Shown: positions 61,431-64,000 of the stretch, piece after piece
Position numbering within the stretch: the first letter of the stretch is position 1
How the letters are laid out: every line of letters starts with the position of its first letter
NCBI RefSeq assembly: GCF_017744655.1
Contig: NZ_JAGIAW010000006.1
Span: forward strand, 124,001-188,000
Direction: 5' to 3'
DNA: 64,000 nucleotides
Origin: Devosia sp.
GTDB taxonomy: Bacteria > Pseudomonadota > Alphaproteobacteria > Rhizobiales > Devosiaceae
The notes under the pieces: generated by a model
What the model saw: only the letters and a program-made list of their open reading frames with translations
Database searches by the model: none
Told to the model about the DNA's origin: nothing
Made by a program: the position numbers and the translations under genes

Positions 61431-62171
61431 ATGACATCGACCAGAATCGCCCTTGTAACCGGGGGCACATCGGGCATCGGAAAGGCTGTAGCGCTTGGCC
61501 TGGCCAAGGCCGGATGGACCGTAACCATTTGTGGCCGGCGCGCAGAACTGGTCGAGGAGATCAGCCAAGGCGGGCTGGTCGAAGGGCTGGTTTGCGACGT
61601 GACCAGTTCGGACGACGTCGCGAATCTCTTCTCCCGGCTTCGGAAAAAACATGGTCGCATTGATCTCGTGTTCAACAATGCAGGCCGCTTTGCGCCGGCG
61701 AAACCGTTCGGCGACCTCGACGTGGTGACCTGGCGCGAGATGATCGATACGAATCTCAACGGCGCTTTCTATGCGGCCCGTGAAGCGTTCCGGCTGATGC
61801 GTGAACAGAGCCCGCAAGGCGGCCGCATTATCAACAATGGCTCGATCTCAGCCTATGTGCCGCGGCCGCAGGCGGCGTCCTATACGACCTCGAAGCACGC
61901 CATCACCGGATTGACCAAGGCCATCTCGCTCGATGGACGGGCTCACAATATCGCCTGCGGACAGATCGATATTGGCAATGCGGCAACGGATATGACGAGC
62001 CAGATGAACTCGGGTTCATTGCAGGCCAATGGCACGATGATGTCAGAGCCGACTTTTGACGTCGCGCATGTCGTGGAGGCGGTGACCTATATGGCGGGGC
62101 TGCCGCTCAGCGCTAATGTGCAGTTCATGACGGTGATGGCGACGAACATGCCCTATGTGGGAAGGGGATAG
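61431..62171 (+). CDS. Short-chain dehydrogenase/reductase
   Basis: 246 residues. Cofactor motif LVTGGTSGIGKAVALGLAKA, the NNAG motif in LVFNNAGRFAPAKPF, catalytic Ser in INNGSISAYVPRPQAASYTT SKHAI with the Tyr-x-x-x-Lys pair. NADP preference is suggested by CGRRAELVEE. Substrate unknown. The last 17 codons are repeated after a short spacer: a second copy, ending at 62327, would encode MPYIGRG instead of MPYVGRG. The ancestral gene may have ended at that second copy. Confidence 0.9.
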   Translation: MTSTRIALVTGGTSGIGKAVALGLAKAGWTVTICGRRAELVEEISQGGLVEGLVCDVTSSDDVANLFSRLRKKHGRIDLVFNNAGRFAPAKPFGDLDVVTWREMIDTNLNGAFYAAREAFRLMREQSPQGGRIINNGSISAYVPRPQAASYTTSKHAITGLTKAISLDGRAHNIACGQIDIGNAATDMTSQMNSGSLQANGTMMSEPTFDVAHVVEAVTYMAGLPLSANVQFMTVMATNMPYVGRG

Positions 62172-62327
62172 TTGGCCGCACGCAAGGCAGCTGCCATTCG
62201 AGCACAGCTCTCATGGCCTTCTCACCTCAAATCGCTCCACCGGAGCGATTTGCCCTGCGGGACGGTTCGAAGTGTGCAGTTCATGACGGTGATGGCGACG
62301 AACATGCCCTATATCGGGCGGGGTTGA
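62117..62327 (+). repeat. Duplicated SDR 3' end flanking a GCTCCACCGGAGC repeat
   Basis: 40 bases are identical between 62117-62156 (inside the SDR gene) and 62273-62312. The following bases differ (GTGGGAAGGGGATAG versus ATCGGGCGGGGTTGA) but both encode a Gly-Arg-Gly-stop end. Between them at 62193-62270 lies a repeat of the family at 32560 and 43158, with stem AAATCGCTCC/GGAGCGATTT. The second copy is followed by the natural terminator. The element therefore seems to have landed in the gene end with a duplication. Confidence 0.8.
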
Positions 62328-62339
62328 TCCCCGCCCTTT
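62316..62339 (+). terminator. Terminator after the second SDR 3' copy
   Basis: GGGCGGGG and CCCCGCCC form an 8-bp stem around TTGAT, followed by TTT. It overlaps the stop codon of the duplicated gene end, as if it was the original SDR terminator. It lies just before the convergent nagA stop. Confidence 0.65.
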
Positions 62340-62347
62340 GGGACTGG

Positions 62348-63508
62348 TCAGGCGTGGAAAACTTCCACGCCGTCGATCCAGGTGGCCTTGACCTGACGGG
62401 CGTCGGACAGGTGTGCAAAGCTGCCCACGGCGCCGCGCTGCAGTGTACCGTAGGTGGCTTCTATGCCCATGGCTTCGGCGGGATAGAGCGAGGCCATGCG
62501 GAGGACTTCGTCGAAATCGAGTCCGATGGTGTCGACCATGAAGTTGACGGCGTCGATCATGTCGAGGTCGGCGCCGGCTAGGGTGCCGTCGGCAAGACGC
62601 AGGGCGCCGTCGGCGCGGGTGATGGTGCGACCGTTGAGCGTCAGGGTCTGGATGTCGGTGCCCGTCTGCGACATGGCATCGGTGACGAGGAAAATCTTCC
62701 CCGGGCCACGCTTGGCGCGCAGGGCAGCGCCGATGCTGGCCGGGTGCACATGGATGCCGTCGGCAATGAGGCCGGCAAAGGCGGTTGGACTATCGAGCGT
62801 GGCGCCGACGACGCCGGGCTCGCGATTGCCCATCTGGCTCATGGCGTTGAAGAGATGCGTCGACATGGTGGCGCCGGCCTGGAAGGCAGCCATGGCGGTC
62901 GCGTAGTCGGCGTCGGAATGGCCGATGCTGACCACCGCTCCGGCTTCGGAGAGGCTTTTGATCTGCTGTGGTGTCGCCGTCTCGGCGGCAACGGTGCAGA
63001 TAAGATTGGGCAAGGTTTCCGCCGCGCGCTTGAGACGGGCAAGATCGGATTCGTCCATGGGACGGATCAAGGCCGGATCGTGCGTGCCCTTGCGAGCAAG
63101 GGACAAGTGCGGGCCCTCGAGGTGAAGGCCGACAAAGCCTGGCACGCGGGCCGCTTGCGCAGCCGCGCCGGCGGCGATGGCCCTTTCGTTGACCTCGGCC
63201 GTATCGGTGATCAGCGTCGGGAGGAGTGCCGTGGTGCCGAACTGGGCGTGGGCAGCGCAGATGGTGCGGATGGCGTCGAGCGAGGTGTCGTTGTTGAAGA
63301 GGATGCCGCCGCCGCCATTGACCTGGAGGTCAATGAAGCCGGGGACGATCATGCCGCCGTCGAGCTCTACGCGCTCGGCATTGGCAGGAATTTCACTCGC
63401 CGGGACGATGCCGGCGACATAGCCGAACTCGATCAGCAGGGCAGCGTGGTCATGCCAGGTGGCGCTGTCGAAAATGCGGGCGCCAGTGATGGCGAGAAGG
63501 TCGCTCAT
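62348..63508 (-). CDS. nagA: N-acetylglucosamine-6-phosphate deacetylase
   Basis: 386 residues. An amidohydrolase barrel: GFIDLQVNGGGGILFNND, GLHLEGPHLSLARKGTHDPA with the metal-binding Glu, IGHSDADYATAMAAFQAGAT and HLFNAMSQMGNREPG with His ligands, and VTDAMSQTGTD with the catalytic Asp. It removes acetate from GlcNAc-6-phosphate during amino-sugar and wall recycling. Its start overlaps the stop of the upstream SIS gene (ATGA). Confidence 0.95.
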   Translation of the reverse strand: MSDLLAITGARIFDSATWHDHAALLIEFGYVAGIVPASEIPANAERVELDGGMIVPGFIDLQVNGGGGILFNNDTSLDAIRTICAAHAQFGTTALLPTLITDTAEVNERAIAAGAAAQAARVPGFVGLHLEGPHLSLARKGTHDPALIRPMDESDLARLKRAAETLPNLICTVAAETATPQQIKSLSEAGAVVSIGHSDADYATAMAAFQAGATMSTHLFNAMSQMGNREPGVVGATLDSPTAFAGLIADGIHVHPASIGAALRAKRGPGKIFLVTDAMSQTGTDIQTLTLNGRTITRADGALRLADGTLAGADLDMIDAVNFMVDTIGLDFDEVLRMASLYPAEAMGIEATYGTLQRGAVGSFAHLSDARQVKATWIDGVEVFHA

Positions 63509-64000
63509 ACCGTTTCCGTCACCTTCTTGAGGGCCGGGGGCACGTCGGGATTGAGACCACGATGGCGGGACAGCGCTTCGACGAAACCGTAGAAAGAGAC
63601 GATCAGCGCCAGGGGATCGGTGATCGGGTGGCCGGTGGTCGCGAACGGTAGAGGCTTTGCGGCGCCCGGACGATCGCTGGTGAGGAAGGCGAGAGCGCCC
63701 TGCCCCGCTAGCTTGTGGGCCATGTCGGCAACCGAGGCTTCGGCAGCGTCGCGCGCAGCGAGGCCGAGCACGGGATAGCCCGGGGTCACGATGGCGACAG
63801 GGCCGTGCATGACTTCGGCGGCGCTATAGGACTCGGCCTGGATATTGCAGGTTTCCTTGAATTTCAACGCGGCTTCATTGGCGATGGCAAAGCCGGGGCC
63901 ACGACCGAGGACGTAGAGGGCATTGTGGCCGTCGAGCGCGGTGATCAGTTCGGACCAATCGCAGGTGACGGCCTTGGCGAGGCTTTCCGGCAGGGCGGCA
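63505..64000 (-). CDS. SIS-domain protein, probable glucosamine-6-phosphate deaminase (NagB-II type), C-terminal part
   Basis: 165 codons of the 3' part are in the window and the gene continues beyond the right edge. LYVLGRGPGFAIANEAALKF KETCNIQAESYSAAEVMHGP is the second SIS domain of the GlmS/AgaS/NagB-II group, with the HGP motif; SFYGFVEALSRHRGLNPDVP is the typical end. Directly coupled to nagA, it most likely converts GlcN-6-phosphate to fructose-6-phosphate. A GlmS-like isomerase without its glutaminase part cannot be excluded. Confidence 0.87.
   Translation of the reverse strand, partial: AALPESLAKAVTCDWSELITALDGHNALYVLGRGPGFAIANEAALKFKETCNIQAESYSAAEVMHGPVAIVTPGYPVLGLAARDAAEASVADMAHKLAGQGALAFLTSDRPGAAKPLPFATTGHPITDPLALIVSFYGFVEALSRHRGLNPDVPPALKKVTETV

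Overview
The window looks like chromosomal DNA of a GC-rich alphaproteobacterium of the order Hyphomicrobiales, most likely Devosia or a close relative. The assignment is an inference from gene order and family membership: BA14K-family proteins, an LdtR/L,D-transpeptidase pair, a Porin_2-like porin, the order bamE / cytochrome bc1 chaperone-DUF177-plsX-fabH-ihfA-merR, and the order smpB...rpoZ-rsh-pyrE-acpS-lepB-rnc-era...recO-parC. No phage, insertion sequence, CRISPR array, rRNA or tRNA was recognised.

Layout. 1-429: the start of a Na+/H+ antiporter running off the left edge. 0.6-6.0 kb: a tripartite tricarboxylate transporter (tctC-tctB-tctA), a MmgE/PrpD dehydratase and a GntR/FCD regulator, which together look like a cassette for uptake and dehydration of a carboxylic acid. 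6-11.2 kb: a CHASE2-adenylate cyclase, an AraC regulator and a two-enzyme fusion (Gfo/Idh dehydrogenase plus aldo/keto reductase). 11.4-12.7 kb: an FMN riboswitch controlling a RibN-like riboflavin transporter. 12.6-21.4 kb: a myo-inositol catabolic locus (RpiR regulator, iolC, iolD, iolE, a small membrane protein, iolB, and iolG on the opposite strand) with a shared operator-like motif at three promoters. 21.7-26.5 kb: MerR, IHF-alpha, FabH, PlsX, DUF177, the bc1 chaperone and a BamE lipoprotein. 26.8-29.7 kb: nusB, ribH, nrdR and glyA. 30-32.4 kb: two BA14K paralogues, one frameshifted, flanking an acyltransferase. 32.6-34.7 kb: the ldtR-ldtP cell-wall pair. 34.9-38.9 kb: small regulators, an MFS exporter and a DUF2161 protein. 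39-48 kb: hemB, an EamA transporter, RDD, bpt, parC, recO and a MarR/monooxygenase module. 48-57 kb: era, rnc, lepB, acpS, pyrE, rsh, rpoZ, an NYN-domain protein, smpB and dapA. 57-64 kb: a catalytically degenerate alpha/beta hydrolase, an OmpA-family protein, a porin, an SDR with a duplicated 3' end, nagA and a partial SIS-domain gene.

How the genes work together. Most of the window is housekeeping: phospholipid and fatty acid initiation (plsX, fabH, acpS), translation, ribosome biogenesis and rescue (rnc, era, smpB, rpoZ), the stringent response (rsh), cell wall (dapA, ldtP), heme (hemB) and one-carbon metabolism (glyA). Accessory parts are catabolic modules with local regulators. The most informative are the inositol locus with four TGGAA-N6-TTCTA-type sites and the tct-prpD cassette with two CTGTCGRCAG palindromes exactly 63 bp apart.

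Intergenic regions carry several families of short palindromic repeats. One family, with the core GCTCCACYGGAGC, abuts the stop codons of ldtP and parC, and another copy lies between two copies of the 3' end of an SDR gene. I did not find a clear multi-gene system of a wholly new kind; the strongest leads are these repeat/stop-codon junctions, the dehydrogenase-reductase fusion, the triad-less hydrolase beside dapA, and the operator arrays.
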